Shown here: positions 29,940 to 40,713 of the stretch, one piece after another
Numbering within the stretch: the first letter of the stretch is position 1
How the letters are laid out: the number at the start of each line of letters is the position of its first letter
DNA from: Fragum whitleyi
Taxonomy: Eukaryota > Mollusca > Bivalvia > Cardiida > Cardiidae
Assembly: GCA_948146395.1 (NCBI GenBank)
Contig: OX411543.1
Location: forward strand, 34,553,058 to 34,617,057
Length of the DNA stretch: 64,000 bases
Direction of reading: 5' to 3'
Notes under the pieces: model-generated
Told to the model about the DNA's origin: nothing
The model's database searches: none
The model's input: the letters and a program-made list of their open reading frames with translations, nothing else
Made by a program: the position numbers and the translations under genes

Positions 29940-30085
29940 TACACCTGGCTTCTTGTTGGTTCTCACACCAGTACCAACACAACATTCCGTCTGAGCCCCC
30001 AGCTGTCTATTCAACATAGGCAAAGTATATGACTTTCGCCCAATGGTATGAATCCCGGAATTGGCATCCCAACGCATTACTGATT
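29940..30085 (-). mobile_element. Degenerate SINE-1 fragment
   Basis: 'ttctcacaccagtaccaaca' and 'ggtatgaatcccggaattgg' resemble the reverse strand of SINE-1 body and a decayed tRNA-like B box. Confidence 0.4.
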
Positions 30086-30117
30086 TAGCCATCCAGACTC
30101 GGCCCTCTTCTGGTTAA

Positions 30118-30274
30118 GGTAGTGGAACCGTAATAGTTCCGCAACATTTCGGCACTCATGAACTTTCACTATGTTGACCGAGGTTTCCTAATGAAAATCA
30201 TTAGGAAACCTCGGTTAACATTGTCTAAGTTGATTACTGCGGAAATGTTGTGGGTCTATTACGGGTCCACTATC
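30118..30274. mobile_element. TTAA palindromic MITE
   Basis: 157 bp, GGTAGTGGAACCGTAATAG to TTACGGGTCCACTATC, TTAA on both sides (30114-30117, 30275-30278). Central palindrome TTTCCTAATGAAAATCATTA with its complement. Confidence 0.85.
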
Positions 30275-30486
30275 TTAAAATGATTGATTTGATAAAATTA
30301 TTTAGCCCGGTGTTTTCCGGGAAATCGAATGTATTGTCATAGCTTTCCAATATGGTGCCGTCGGCGATTCTGGTGATTAAACCACGGAAATGATAAGTGC
30401 GCGTCCATAAAAGCGCGTGGGTATTGAGGCGTGAAAAACATCAACGTTGTCGCTAAATATGTGAAGGAAATAAAACCAACGAAAGT

Positions 30487-31086
30487 TTTTATACCCCCAC
30501 CAACAAAGTAGACGGGGGTATATTAGGTCACCATATCTGTCTGTCCATCCGTCCGTCCATAGACCTTTTTGTTTCTGGACTTAATTTAAGAAGCAAGTTA
30601 CATAGAATCATGAACCTTCATATGAATGCTGCTTTTGACCCAAGAAGGTGTCCTATTCTTTTTGGTTAACATTGATCAAAGGTCAAGGTCACAGTCAGCC
30701 TTTGTTCAATTTTCGTTTCCGGACACTGACTCGAGAACCAAGCGACCTAGAATCTTGAAACTTATGCAAATGCTGCGTATGACCCAAAGAGGACCCTTAA
30801 TGTTTTGGTCACATAGGTCAAGGTCACAGTCATTTTTTGTTAAATTTTCGTTTCCAGACTAAGAACCAAGTGACCTAGAATCATAAAACTGTATACAAAT
30901 GCTGCTTATGACCTGAGGAAATGCCCTATTGTTTATGGGTCACACAGGTCAAGGTTACAGTTAAACTTTTTTGAATTGTGTATCCCAATATTTTTTACAA
31001 ACACACCCTGCAATAATAGCACTTAAATTTGGACAAGCGCTGGTTGGGAGAGGGGGGGTATTAGTCCGCTTTGCGACAGCTCTAGT
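30487..31086 (+). mobile_element. HINE family C copy
   Basis: TTTTTATACCCCCACC, hairpin to GACGGGGGTATA, then TCTGTCTGTCCATCCGTCCG. Three units carry 'gtcaaggtcacagtca' and 'cctagaatcttgaaact'. It ends GAGGGGGGGTATTAGTCCG, GCTTTGCGACAGC, TCTAGTT. ATACCCCC and GGGGGTAT are the inverted pair. Confidence 0.65.
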
Positions 31087-31542
31087 TAAAACTGAAATGT
31101 TTATGTTTAGTTTTGATAACACAATATATTTCACTGCTTTTTGTAATCAAATTATAATGACTCTATAAATGTTCGGAAAACGTGAAAGGAATTTGCTTTT
31201 TCTCGAGTGAAAACAAAAATGACACAACAATTCTACACTTATGTCCGGGGAGCTGTAAAGCTTTCGGTAAAATAGTTTACGGAAGTGCCTTAGTCAGGGA
31301 AAATCTTCTTTGGCTCTGCGCATTGGACTTGTAAACCACTTATATAAATATTTCTTGTCCGCTTTGGTTCGTAAGTAATTTTCAATCATGCTTCAGTTGC
31401 GGCAAGTTTGTTCATAATATGAGGGCTCTACGGGTTTGGGCCATTGAGCCATCTATGTCGACATCGCACCGACTTTGTTAGTACATGATGAACATTACTG
31501 TCTATATAGACTTATCCTCATCAATACATGATGACTTTTAAT

Positions 31543-32177
31543 GCTGCGTTTTCACTGTTCCCGGCGGCCACGGCGGTCCCGTTTCTAAAAAACTTGGAAC
31601 TTTGGTCATTTATTTTTCTGGTAACGAGTTCTACTACGTTTTGCTAATGCAGTCTCAACTCAAACTAGGATGAAGCTGATCTCCGAATTCCATCTATTTT
31701 TCCCAATCCGCATGCGATCGTATCATACCTATGCACACCTTAGCGGGACGTACCAAACACCGTCACACACCGTGGTACGCCATAACTCAACGCAACCAAA
31801 ACTTGTCAAGTTGACTTTAGCTTGCCGTAAAGAACGGGGTGAAACGTGAGACATCCGTAGAGAAACGCAACAAAACGTAAAGTAATGGTGGCTTGCCGGG
31901 TTGTAAACACGCTTCCCGTTTCCCAGTTTCGCTACGGTATGTTCCGTGCTGTCACGGCTTGTTGCGTTCATCCCGTTTTGTCACGTTTCTCATTTCCGCT
32001 GGGATTGTCTTGGCAGATTTTTTGACAATTTAAAGATTTGCCCCGGCGGCCACGGCAGTCCCATTCTGTTACGTTTGCTTATCCCGTCGCCCTGCGTTGT
32101 CCCCCCCTCCCCCTTTCGTCCCGTTTTAGCCACAGTTGTCTGAAACGGGGTCGCCAGGAACATAGTGGAAACGCAGC
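31543..32177. mobile_element. 635-bp GC-rich inverted-repeat element
   Basis: Ends GCTGCGTTTTCACTGTTCC and GGAACATAGTGGAAACGCAGC form a roughly 20-bp terminal inverted repeat. The interior repeats 'ccccggcggccacggc' near both ends and is clearly more GC-rich than its surroundings. I could not read an unambiguous target duplication. Class unknown. Confidence 0.6.
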
Positions 32178-33759
32178 ACAAAGGGGCAGTGTGTTATAGG
32201 AGACCTATCTCACCACTGTCCTGCATATCTTCCTTGGTTTAAATACAATGTCTCAGACCTGCATCAGGGAAGATCTTCTTTGGCTCAGTTCGCGTGGATT
32301 CGACACCGGCCTTTGACAATAATTTTCAGCTATGCTTAGGTTGTTGATAGTTTATTTGTAAGAATACATATGAACGATATTACTGTCGGGATTCACACAA
32401 AACTAAGAATATATGCACAAAAGCGCAATCTTAATTTTTAAGGTGTATAATTGTGACTACATTTTTCAAAGAATTACACCCACTTTTTCATCATTTTATA
32501 TTGTTGTTTCCTCTAAGTATCAAACAAAAACAAAAACAAATCAAAACAAAACAACAACAACAACAACAAAAAAACTCCCTTTGTAAAGCCTTGAAAGCCA
32601 TATGGCACGGGACCTCATTTTAAAATAAAACCAATTCTTTGAAAGGGCCCAAATAAATGTCTTACGAAAGTAGTCGTTCTTACGAAAGCAGTCGTATGTA
32701 AATTGTAGATTTTTTCACAACTTATATATTGTCACAAGATACGCCGCCAAAGGGATTATCATTAAAATGAAAGTCCCTTTTACTGTGGTGGTTCATTATA
32801 ATTTTGAAAGTTGGAATTATGCGCCTGTTCACAAGATGAAGAACATCCTTTGAAAGTATCATTAAAATCGATACTTATTGGAGAGTTGTTTCCTTTTATC
32901 TGAAATGTACAATTTGTGTTATTAGAAATTTTAACAATAAGACCACACGTACCATGACTTGGAATAGTTCACCAAAATAAGGACAATATGCACAGGGCCC
33001 CCTTTTCCGTGACATTTCCGACAACTCAATATGTGCGAGATTGACCGACACCGAACTCTTAAATTAATCGCGGGCCTAAAAAAGAATCTGTATGGACGTG
33101 GTTATCTCACGTAGGAATACATGACGTCAAATGAAACACACAGTTCTGTTTCTATGGAAACCTTACACATAGTGTTGCCTAAACTCAGTTACATGATTAA
33201 TCAAAGTTCTGAAAGTATCGGGTATCATCATCTTACAGTTTTTGAACAACAAGTTTCACGAAAAAAGTTTATTTCAGGGTGTTTCAGATAACCTATGATA
33301 ATGAGTTTTGTAGGGACTTAACTCTTGATTATACAAACAATAGACTTCCGTTAATTAGTCTTTCAGAAATGGTCATACTAGATTTTGGTAAAAAGGAAAA
33401 AAAAGGTATAAAGCGATTTTGATTTCACACACTATCATCGAAAAAAGTGATCCCACTGGTTAAACAACAACAACACTACCACCAGCATCGTCTTTAGAAG
33501 ACGATTCCAATGAGATGATGCAAGGAAGAATTCCTTATCTAGATACTACTGTAGAAGCATCTTTCTAACTTCTTGACTAACGCTAGAAATGGTCGTAAGT
33601 TGTTGAGTGGTTTTAACCTATTTATTTTAAATCTAATGGGAAACAAGTTCTTGCACTTTAGATTAATCCCACTCGATTCTGCTTCCTGGAAAATTCATCA
33701 GTACTCGTGCCGCATGTGTGTTGTTTAGTAAAACGGGCCCCGGGAATTGAACCCGATTT
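32178..33759. other. Intergenic DNA, low-complexity patches
   Basis: A (AAC)n-type tract lies at 32523-32572. Otherwise AT-rich sequence with no ORF of note. A tRNA-like B box on the reverse strand (GGGAATTGAACCC at 33741) and 'gacacgctacaactg' after it suggest a SINE head leading into the duplicated block. Confidence 0.4.
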
Positions 33760-34318
33760 TATGAATCATAGTATGACACGCTACAACTGTTCTATGACGG
33801 TGGAGATAAGAGAATGGACAATACCTCTTGTACCGTATTTCTCCTTATAAACGATCCCGGAAGCTTTTAATTACATAGTCAGGGAGCATATTTTAAGAAT
33901 GCATTTTCTGATTAAATTTTTATTAAAATTGATGTCTATTTGTCCTTTTCCCTTGAATTTGAGGCGAATTTCCTCTGAACAATCATAAAAATGATTGTTT
34001 AGAGGGAATTCATCTCAAATCAGAGAAGAAGTCTCAAAAAGTTCCTAAAATTTAGGCTTTTGGAGTGGGGTTTCTTAGTGAAAAATGTAGGGGTGCTACT
34101 ATTAGGGAGGGCGCTGTAATGAGAGGAAATACAGTAAGTTTGATTTTAGGTTCTCCCTCATGGAACTTCTTTTTTTAATTCACACTTAGAACATTTCACA
34201 AAAGGTGTCCTATATGTCCAGGAAAAACTTGAGTTCACACATTTCAAAATTTCCATTGATTTATCGCAAGACTTCGGGTTATAAGACAGGATATATTGAA
34301 AATCGACACCAGAATTAA
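33760..34318. repeat. Duplicated block B, copy 1 (with TA MITE inserted)
   Basis: Aligns with 39258-39531: 'gagataagagaatgg', 'tttgattttaggttctccct', 'aaaggtgtcctatatgtc' and 'cgcaagacttcgggttata' occur in the same order. The 300-bp MITE at 33831-34136 is present only here. Confidence 0.75.
33831..34136. mobile_element. TA-flanked MITE (copy 2), target duplication proven
   Basis: TACCGTATTTCTCCTTATAA to GAGAGGAAATACAGTA. The paralogous block at 39258-39531 reads CCTGTATGTTTGATTTT where this one reads CTTGTA-element-TAAGTTTGATTTT: one TA in the empty site, two around the element. Same family as 2853-3149. Confidence 0.85.
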
Positions 34319-34470
34319 AAGAAGATGTGATAACGCGACACCTACGTTTAAATCATCTATATTCCACCCAAAGCGCTGGTGTACCGATCGTATACAGAGC
34401 AGTTTCTGTACATTTCAGCTTACAGGGGATAAAGGAGTAATTTAGGAGTATATTCAAACCAATCGTGTTA

Positions 34471-35117
34471 TAGTCCGTGGGCCAATTATCGTTAACTAAT
34501 AGACATCGTTCCAAGAACGTAAAATATACATGTTTTGGACTTTAAATACGATTTAAAATGAAAGGGTGCCTATATAATGCCTCCTGGTTAATTTGTATCT
34601 TTAGTGGCTGCCATTTAGAAAAACACCGAGAAAGCAGCCAGGACCCAAAATATTGACTTTTAACAACTTGAATTGTACCCGGGAAGGTCAACATCAACAA
34701 TATCATAGCACTTTGCAATATGACCTATGGTGTAGTACATGGTGAACGCTTTTATCTCATAGCATTTATCGAAAAAATTGCAAATTTCTCATCTAGAACT
34801 GGCTGCCATCTCCAATTTCGGAAGTTGGGGGTCTTTAAAATCATTTTAAGTAATAAAATGTTTTACCAGAACGCAAAATATACATGTTTAAGACTCTCCA
34901 AATTATTTACAATAAAAAAGTCCTTTATAGTGTACCAAAGGTAAAATGAATTTATTCTTGGCTGCCATCTAGATAAACCAGTCGGAATGGCAGCGGTACC
35001 CAAATTACCACCTGTTAACATCTTGATTCTCACTCGGAAAGGTCCTATGAACATTGCCATATCACTCTCGGAGAGCCCTAGGAGGGTGCACGGTGACCCC
35101 TCCTGGCCCACGGACTA
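34471..35117. mobile_element. Short relative of the 4.6-kb inverted-arm element, TTA target duplication
   Basis: TAGTCCGTGGGCCA to TGGCCCACGGACTA, flanked by TTA (34468-34470 and 35118-35120). The right part shares 'ggctgccatctag', 'ctcggagagccctagg' and 'gtgcacggtgacccctcctg' with 13630-13796. Block A copy 2 has the empty site CCCGTTACTTATAGC near 40829. The left arm is almost all deleted. Confidence 0.88.
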
Positions 35118-35424
35118 TTACTTAGAGTATTTTTTACCGTTCTTCCCATATTATATTGAACCAAGTTTGCTTACTCTTTTTTCATAAATGCGATCTTGGA
35201 AACATTCAAAGGACGTTGAATCTCGTGAAATCTTATTTCCCCTTCTTTACCAATATCGGTTATATAGCATTTTCATACGTTTTGTTACAGAATTACTAAA
35301 AAAGGCAAAAAGTTAGAATTTAAAATTTATGCACATAAAATACCAAATTTATCAAACTCGTTATCAAAACCTCGTTTTTATCTCTTTATAGATGTGACTC
35401 ACTTTGTAAATTTGGTATATGTGT

Positions 35425-35720
35425 ATTTTCAAAACTGAGCTCTGACGTAGGCGCTGAGTCCATAGGTATATCGGGTATATTAAAAAAAAGCATATGCTAG
35501 AATTGAACGTTCTCCCTTCACTTCAACTTTGAAAGTACTCTGAATGAGTAAAAACTATGATCAAAGACAAGCAATAACTTTCATTTGGAAGGTAAATCGT
35601 ATCTCCATAAGGTATTGTTTAAACCTGCTTTCTCTATTTCGAAAGAATAGCACGGGAATTTAACCGTTAGAAGTCAATTTCACGGCTCACCGCGCAAAAT
35701 CTACCTATATATCTTGACAA
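35425..35720. repeat. Dispersed repeat, inverted relative of 29600-29830
   Basis: 'aaaactgagctctgacgtag' and 'atagcacgggaatttaaccg' are the complement of the 29600-29830 copy. It lies in block A copy 1; the corresponding part of copy 2 keeps only the end ('tatcttgacaagaga'). Confidence 0.55.
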
Positions 35721-35757
35721 GAGAGGGTACATGTTTCAACACAAAGGACGTAGTCAA

Positions 35758-35875
35758 GGTAGCGCAACCGTAGTTTCGCAACATGTTTAAAAGAGCTTAT
35801 GATCTTTTACAATGTTGACTTTGGTTTCCTTATGAAATAATTATGAAACCTCGGTTAACACTGTTAATGTTCATT
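35758..35875. mobile_element. Truncated TTAA MITE, shared by both duplication copies
   Basis: GGTAGCGCAACCGTAG start and the central CGGTTAACACTGTTAATG are present, but the right terminal repeat is gone. A degenerate copy sits at the matching place in copy 2 (about 41175-41250), so this insertion predates the duplication. Confidence 0.65.
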
Positions 35876-36067
35876 ACTAAGTGACAAGTTAACAGCCTAT
35901 ATTATCTGTTCTTGATCCGATCAGAGTGCAACGTACAAAACTAATAGAGCTTATCCCAATCCGTACTCCTTTGAAGTTTACTTGAATTCTAAACTGTAGA
36001 TTTATGAAACATTTCATAAAAATTCACCTCGTGGGACCACAATTTATTCATGAACTCGACAGCCTGT

Positions 36068-36512
36068 CATTCGGAACACCACTCGGCCAATCTCACGATC
36101 AACCTCGGATGTACATAGACGGACTATTTTTAAAAATTACGGGAAAACCTTGAAAAAACTCGATGACGTCACTTTAAATGGCGTTAGCCCTCGAAACTGT
36201 GAGTGAAAACATTCGACGTCACCAACGCTACTCGTTTAAGTCACTGACGTGAAACCACCGTATCCTCATATGAATATCATTAGATTCTTAAATAACGGTT
36301 AGAACATCTTAATTTTTGAGAATGATTCGTCATTCTCAAAAATTAAGATTTTTCAGTCGCTATATACTGTAAAAGATATAAATCTACAGTGCTAGTTTTT
36401 CTTACACTATTTCTGTCTAACAAAATGCATGATTTTGTTACATACCCATCCGCCTTACCTACATCAGAGGTCTGTTGCAGTTTACGGAAATGGCCGAGTG
36501 ATGTTCCGAATG
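36068..36512. mobile_element. 445-bp element with CATTCGGAACACCACTCGG ends
   Basis: Left CATTCGGAACACCACTCGGC, right GCCGAGTGATGTTCCGAATG, an imperfect 20-bp terminal inverted repeat. Flanks are ACAGCCTGT and (A)ACAGCTTGT, which looks like a 9-bp target duplication with one change. Copy 2 of the block has neither the element nor the second ACAG-TGT word (CTCGACAACCTGAAGATC). A 9-bp duplication would suit a Mutator-like element; this is tentative. It contains a hairpin GAGAATGATTCGTCATTCTC. Confidence 0.7.
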
Positions 36513-36895
36513 AACAGCTTGTATCACAATGGAAGATCTTCGACTAATAGTAAGAAGAAAAATACAAATCTGATAGAACATGCCCTAAAGATCATACCTT
36601 AAACATCTTATTTATATTTGCTTCAAATCGGTAGTTTTTCAGAAGATATTTTCAAATATAAAAGTTAACTGAAAGAAAGACATACGCACGAAGGACACAT
36701 CTTCGTGAAATAGCACCGCTAATTATCGCCAAGTGGAGGTAAACTGGTTTTTTTCTCTCCTAATAATGTCCGTTTTTGTTAAGGCTCAGTTATGGCGTTA
36801 CATGTAATTCGGTCCTTTAGTTATATTAAAATCTATTATTTCCATAATTAATTTTCACCATCCTGAGGTTATAATTAAATACATAAACACACGTA

Positions 36896-37810
36896 TGGCT
36901 TGTGGAACGTTGCAAAATTCGATAAATATTTTTATGTGATATAATTTTATATTTATATTCTATATTTTTTTTTTATTTATATTCTAAAAATATTTTTATG
37001 TGATATAATTTTATATTTATATTCTATAATTTTTATTTATATTGTATATTTTTTTATTTATGTTCTTAATTTTTTTTTTCTTTTTTTTTTATGTTCGATA
37101 ACGCCAAAAAAAAAATTATGTGATATAATTGTTTATTTATATTGTATATTTTTTTTTATTTATGTTCTATATTTTTTTATTTATATTCGATAACGCGAAA
37201 AAAAATTTATGTGATATAATTTTTTATTTATATTCTATATTTTTTATTTATGTTCTATATTTTTTATTTATATTCGATAATAGTGCGAAAAAAATTTATG
37301 TGGTATAATTGCATCATGGGATACTAGTGACATTTGTAACAAACGATTTGATTGGACAACGGATTTCACAAAGATGGCTCAAAGAAAGATCAAATCGTTT
37401 GTTACAAATGTCACTAGTATCCCATGATGCAATTATACCACATAAATTTTTTCGCACTATTATCGAATATAAATAAAAAAAAATATAGAATATAAATGAA
37501 AAATTATATCACATAAATTTTTTTTTTCGCGTTATCGAATATAAATAAAAATATAGAACATAAATAAAAAAAATATACAATATAAATAAAAAATTATATC
37601 ACATAATTTTTTTTCGCGTTATCGAACATAAATAAAAAATATAGAACATAAATAAAAAATATACAATATAAATAAAAATTATAGAATATAAATATAAAAT
37701 TATATCACATAAAAATATTTTTAGAATATAAATAAAAAAAATATAGAATGTAAATATAAAATTATATCACATAAAAATATTTATCGAATTTTGCAACGTT
37801 CCACACGCCA
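36896..37810. mobile_element. 915-bp near-perfect fold-back element
   Basis: 36896-37352 and 37389-37810 are reverse complements over more than 400 bp with small indels, around a 36-nt loop. Outer ends are TGGCTTGTGGAACGTTGC and its near complement ending CACACGCCA, flanked by TA. The arms are made of repeated 'tatgtgatataattt' and 'tttatttatattct' words. Absent from the matching part of block A copy 2. Confidence 0.85.
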
Positions 37811-39139
37811 TACTCCTCGATCGTTGGACAATTTGATTTTTACTTTTTGTAACGTATATTCAAAACGTGATTGGCTGAAATGTTTTGGTACTTGAATGAA
37901 CAATTAAGAGAGCTAAGTTATCATATGTTACAAATCACATTGTAGTTCCACCGAGATGTCTCAAAGTGGCGTATTTTATATTATGACCGACGTCGTTGGA
38001 AAGAAATATTTGAATATGTTTGATATTACACGGTGTAATAACTATGCAATTGAGCAACGTTATATTTTCGTTATGGAAATGGTGTCATAATTGGTTTACT
38101 GACGTCATTTCAAATTGCGGAAAACATGAATCTGTAAATCTCGTTTTTTTTTCTTTTTATCGAAAAATTCGGGTCATATCATAAATAGAATATCAAATTT
38201 GTGCGCATTGAATACCGAATTTATTAAACTGGTTATCTAAAACAGATAAAAACTCGGTGCAGCTCGTTTTTATCTGTTCATAGATAATTCGTTTAACAAA
38301 TTCGGTATTCTATGGCCACTCATTCAATCTCCTCTATTTCTTTTGTTTCGTTTGTTGTCATTAAAAAGTAGAAATGAAGAGAACGTGGGCCTTCGCGAGA
38401 TTATCAAACAATTAATTATTTGCACACTGTAATGCCTCAGATTAGTTTGTTTATCTGCACAGACTGACAAAAGTCTTTACATAAGAGTGATTTCAGTAGT
38501 TCCATGTAAAAATAACATTGCATAGCATTTTCGCATTTATGACTGATGGTCGAATGACAATGTCACACTGAAAGGTCAAATTTTAGGGTAAAACTATGTT
38601 AAATCAAAAGTGCTGGTATTATAGGTTGATGTTAAGAGAACTTGGCAAAATTATATACCACCACTTAGCGATGCGTCATGTGCATACTCAATGTCTGTAG
38701 TTCGAAGGTCAAGGTCACAATTAGAGTTAAATAATCTATGAATATTTCAAAATCTCGTTAAATACTCACAAAAAGTCCGTTTTAAACGGATAAAAATGTA
38801 AATTTATTTTACTTTTTAATAATGAACTTTACATTTAATACTTCTGGTGAAATTTTTTATCATTAAAACATAATCTAAAATATCTTAGTACACCAAATTG
38901 CTTGAAAAGTTGTCTCAAACAAGAGCTGATGACAGAGCGATATGAGTGAGTTTTGTCCAGATTACCACGAATGGAACGCAAAGAGCGGGCCACCGTAGAT
39001 TACCGTCACAATTTACATTGTTGCGTTTATTTTTTACAGGTCCTACTTTAACTTTGACAGTGCCCTAGGCTAATTATAGATTTTCGGCGGTTTCAGGAAA
39101 TTAAGAACTCTGCTGACATTTTATAACACTTTGTGTCAG

Positions 39140-39257
39140 GGGAAAAACAACAACAACATGTCTGTCTGTCCTCCCGTCTGTCCGTCCGTCCGACCATCCG
39201 TCCCTCCGTCCGTAGACCTTTTCGTTTCCAGACTCTAACTCAAGAACCAAGTACCCC
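39140..39257. repeat. CCGTC microsatellite and HINE family C remnant
   Basis: TGTCTGTCTGTCC, CCGTCCGTCCGACC and 'ttttcgtttccagactctaa' match the interior of 30487-31086. No termini were seen. Confidence 0.45.
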
Positions 39258-39531
39258 CACGAGACATTATGAATGATAGTCCGACACGCTACCACTGCGC
39301 TATTACGATAGAGATAAGAGAATGGCCAATCCATCCTGTATGTTTGATTTTAGGTTCTCCCTCAGGGTACTTCTGTTTTTTTTAATTCACACTTTGAACA
39401 TTTTATAAAAGGTGTCCTATATGTCGAGAAAAAAAATGAGTTAATCAACTTTAAAATTCCATCGATTGATCGCAAGACTTCGGGTTATATCAAAGACAGG
39501 TCATAACGTATCACGCTGACACCAGAAGGTT
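39258..39531. repeat. Duplicated block B, copy 2 (empty of MITE)
   Basis: Aligns with 33760-34318 without the MITE. Its reverse strand contains 'agcgcagtggtagcgtgtcg', a SINE-type A box, so the block probably began as a SINE-containing segment. Confidence 0.7.
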
Positions 39532-39709
39532 TGTGGACACCTGTTCAATTAAGCCCATACGGAACTGACGGTGGAGTAAGTTTTTTTTACTTTTAGTATC
39601 ACTGTAAATATAAATGGTTTCACTTTTAGGAAATTATGAAATAAAAGTAGAAGGTAACAACTAAGCAAAATTGGCGAGCTCTAGCCCTAGGAATGAATAG
39701 CTTTGCTGG

Positions 39710-40674
39710 ATTTAGCGCCACTGGTCGAAGGCCACTGGGGCTACTATCATGGCGCTGTGTACATCGTGCGTCCGTCCGTGCATCAGTGCGTCCGGTCACA
39801 AACGTTTTCTTTAAAAAAATCTTCTCCTCAGACGCTACTGGATGAATTTCAACCAAACTTTGAATGTTCCTTTGTTGACCCATTATCAGGCTGCAGAAAA
39901 TTACTGTGATTTGATAAAACATATGCATTTTATGGGAGGAGGTCAATTTTGTTATATGTTGCATAGTGGAAACCTTGAAAATCATTTTCTCAGAATCCTA
40001 CCTCTGGATATCAACCAAATTTCATTGGAATGTTCCTTTGGTGACACATTATCAGGCTGCATAAAATTACTGTGATTGGATAAAAAATATGTATTTAACA
40101 TGCAGGCGGAGGTCAATTTTCTATATGTTATTCATCAATTATGATTTTTTCTTTGCAGAAATATTTCAGTATGTGACATTAAAAACTCTTATTTACTTGT
40201 TTGAATTATGTTCCCTTGACTTTGACGAAATTACAATTTTCTTAAACATCCTTTTCACTGTTACAGCCACATATATTGGTTATTAAAGACTCATAAGATC
40301 ACCAGAGCAATTTTCGGCTTTTTAATAACCTCGCATCTTTATTTGACAACAGTGTGACTTTCTAGCTATCTAGGTTCAGGTATGCGATTAAGGACCATTA
40401 AGGACCTCTTGTTTTATGTGCCCTTGAGTTTGACAAAATTGCATTTTTCGACTTTATTATTACTCCAATGTCCATCATAGTTATTATCACTACAAAATCC
40501 ATCCATTAGTTAATCAAATCGTCAGTTAGTCATTATAAAATTTGCTTTCTTTTTCTTTCTTTTTCTTTGACTACATAACTGCTTTTAAATTTGTGTTTGC
40601 TCTAAGAACGAAAAATATTGAGAAATCTAGTCAAAACTTTGATTTGCTATTACAAGAAATTCAAGCTTTCTAGT
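39710..40674 (+). mobile_element. HINE family B, degenerate, between duplication copies
   Basis: Start TTTAGCGCCACTGGTCGAAG with hairpin; units carry 'gggaggaggtcaattttg'. An internal GGACCATTAAGGACCTCTTGTTTT (about 40392-40413) resembles a family A 3' end. The final 'tttgatttgctattacaag' and TTTCTAGTTT match family B 3' ends. Probably two overlapping insertions. Confidence 0.5.
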
Positions 40675-40687
40675 TTAGGTTTGCCCT

Positions 40688-40713
40688 CCCCCCCCCCCCC
40701 CCCCCCCCCCCCC
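40688..40713. repeat. 26-nt poly-C run at the edge of duplication copy 2
   Basis: An uninterrupted C run immediately before AAAGCGCTGG, where block A homology begins. Copy 1 has only CCC there. Confidence 0.9.

Larger units (their letters stand above)
34366..39137. repeat. Segmental duplication block A, copy 1
   Basis: Colinear with 40711-45017: 'agcgctggtg', 'tatacagagcagtttctgta', 'gaagatcttcgacta', 'gatagaacatgccctaaaga', 'gacatacgcacgaaggacac', 'gattggctgaaatg' and 'accaccacttagcgatgc' occur in order. This copy alone carries the inserts at 34471-35117, 36068-36512 and 36896-37810. No convincing gene lies inside. Confidence 0.85.
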
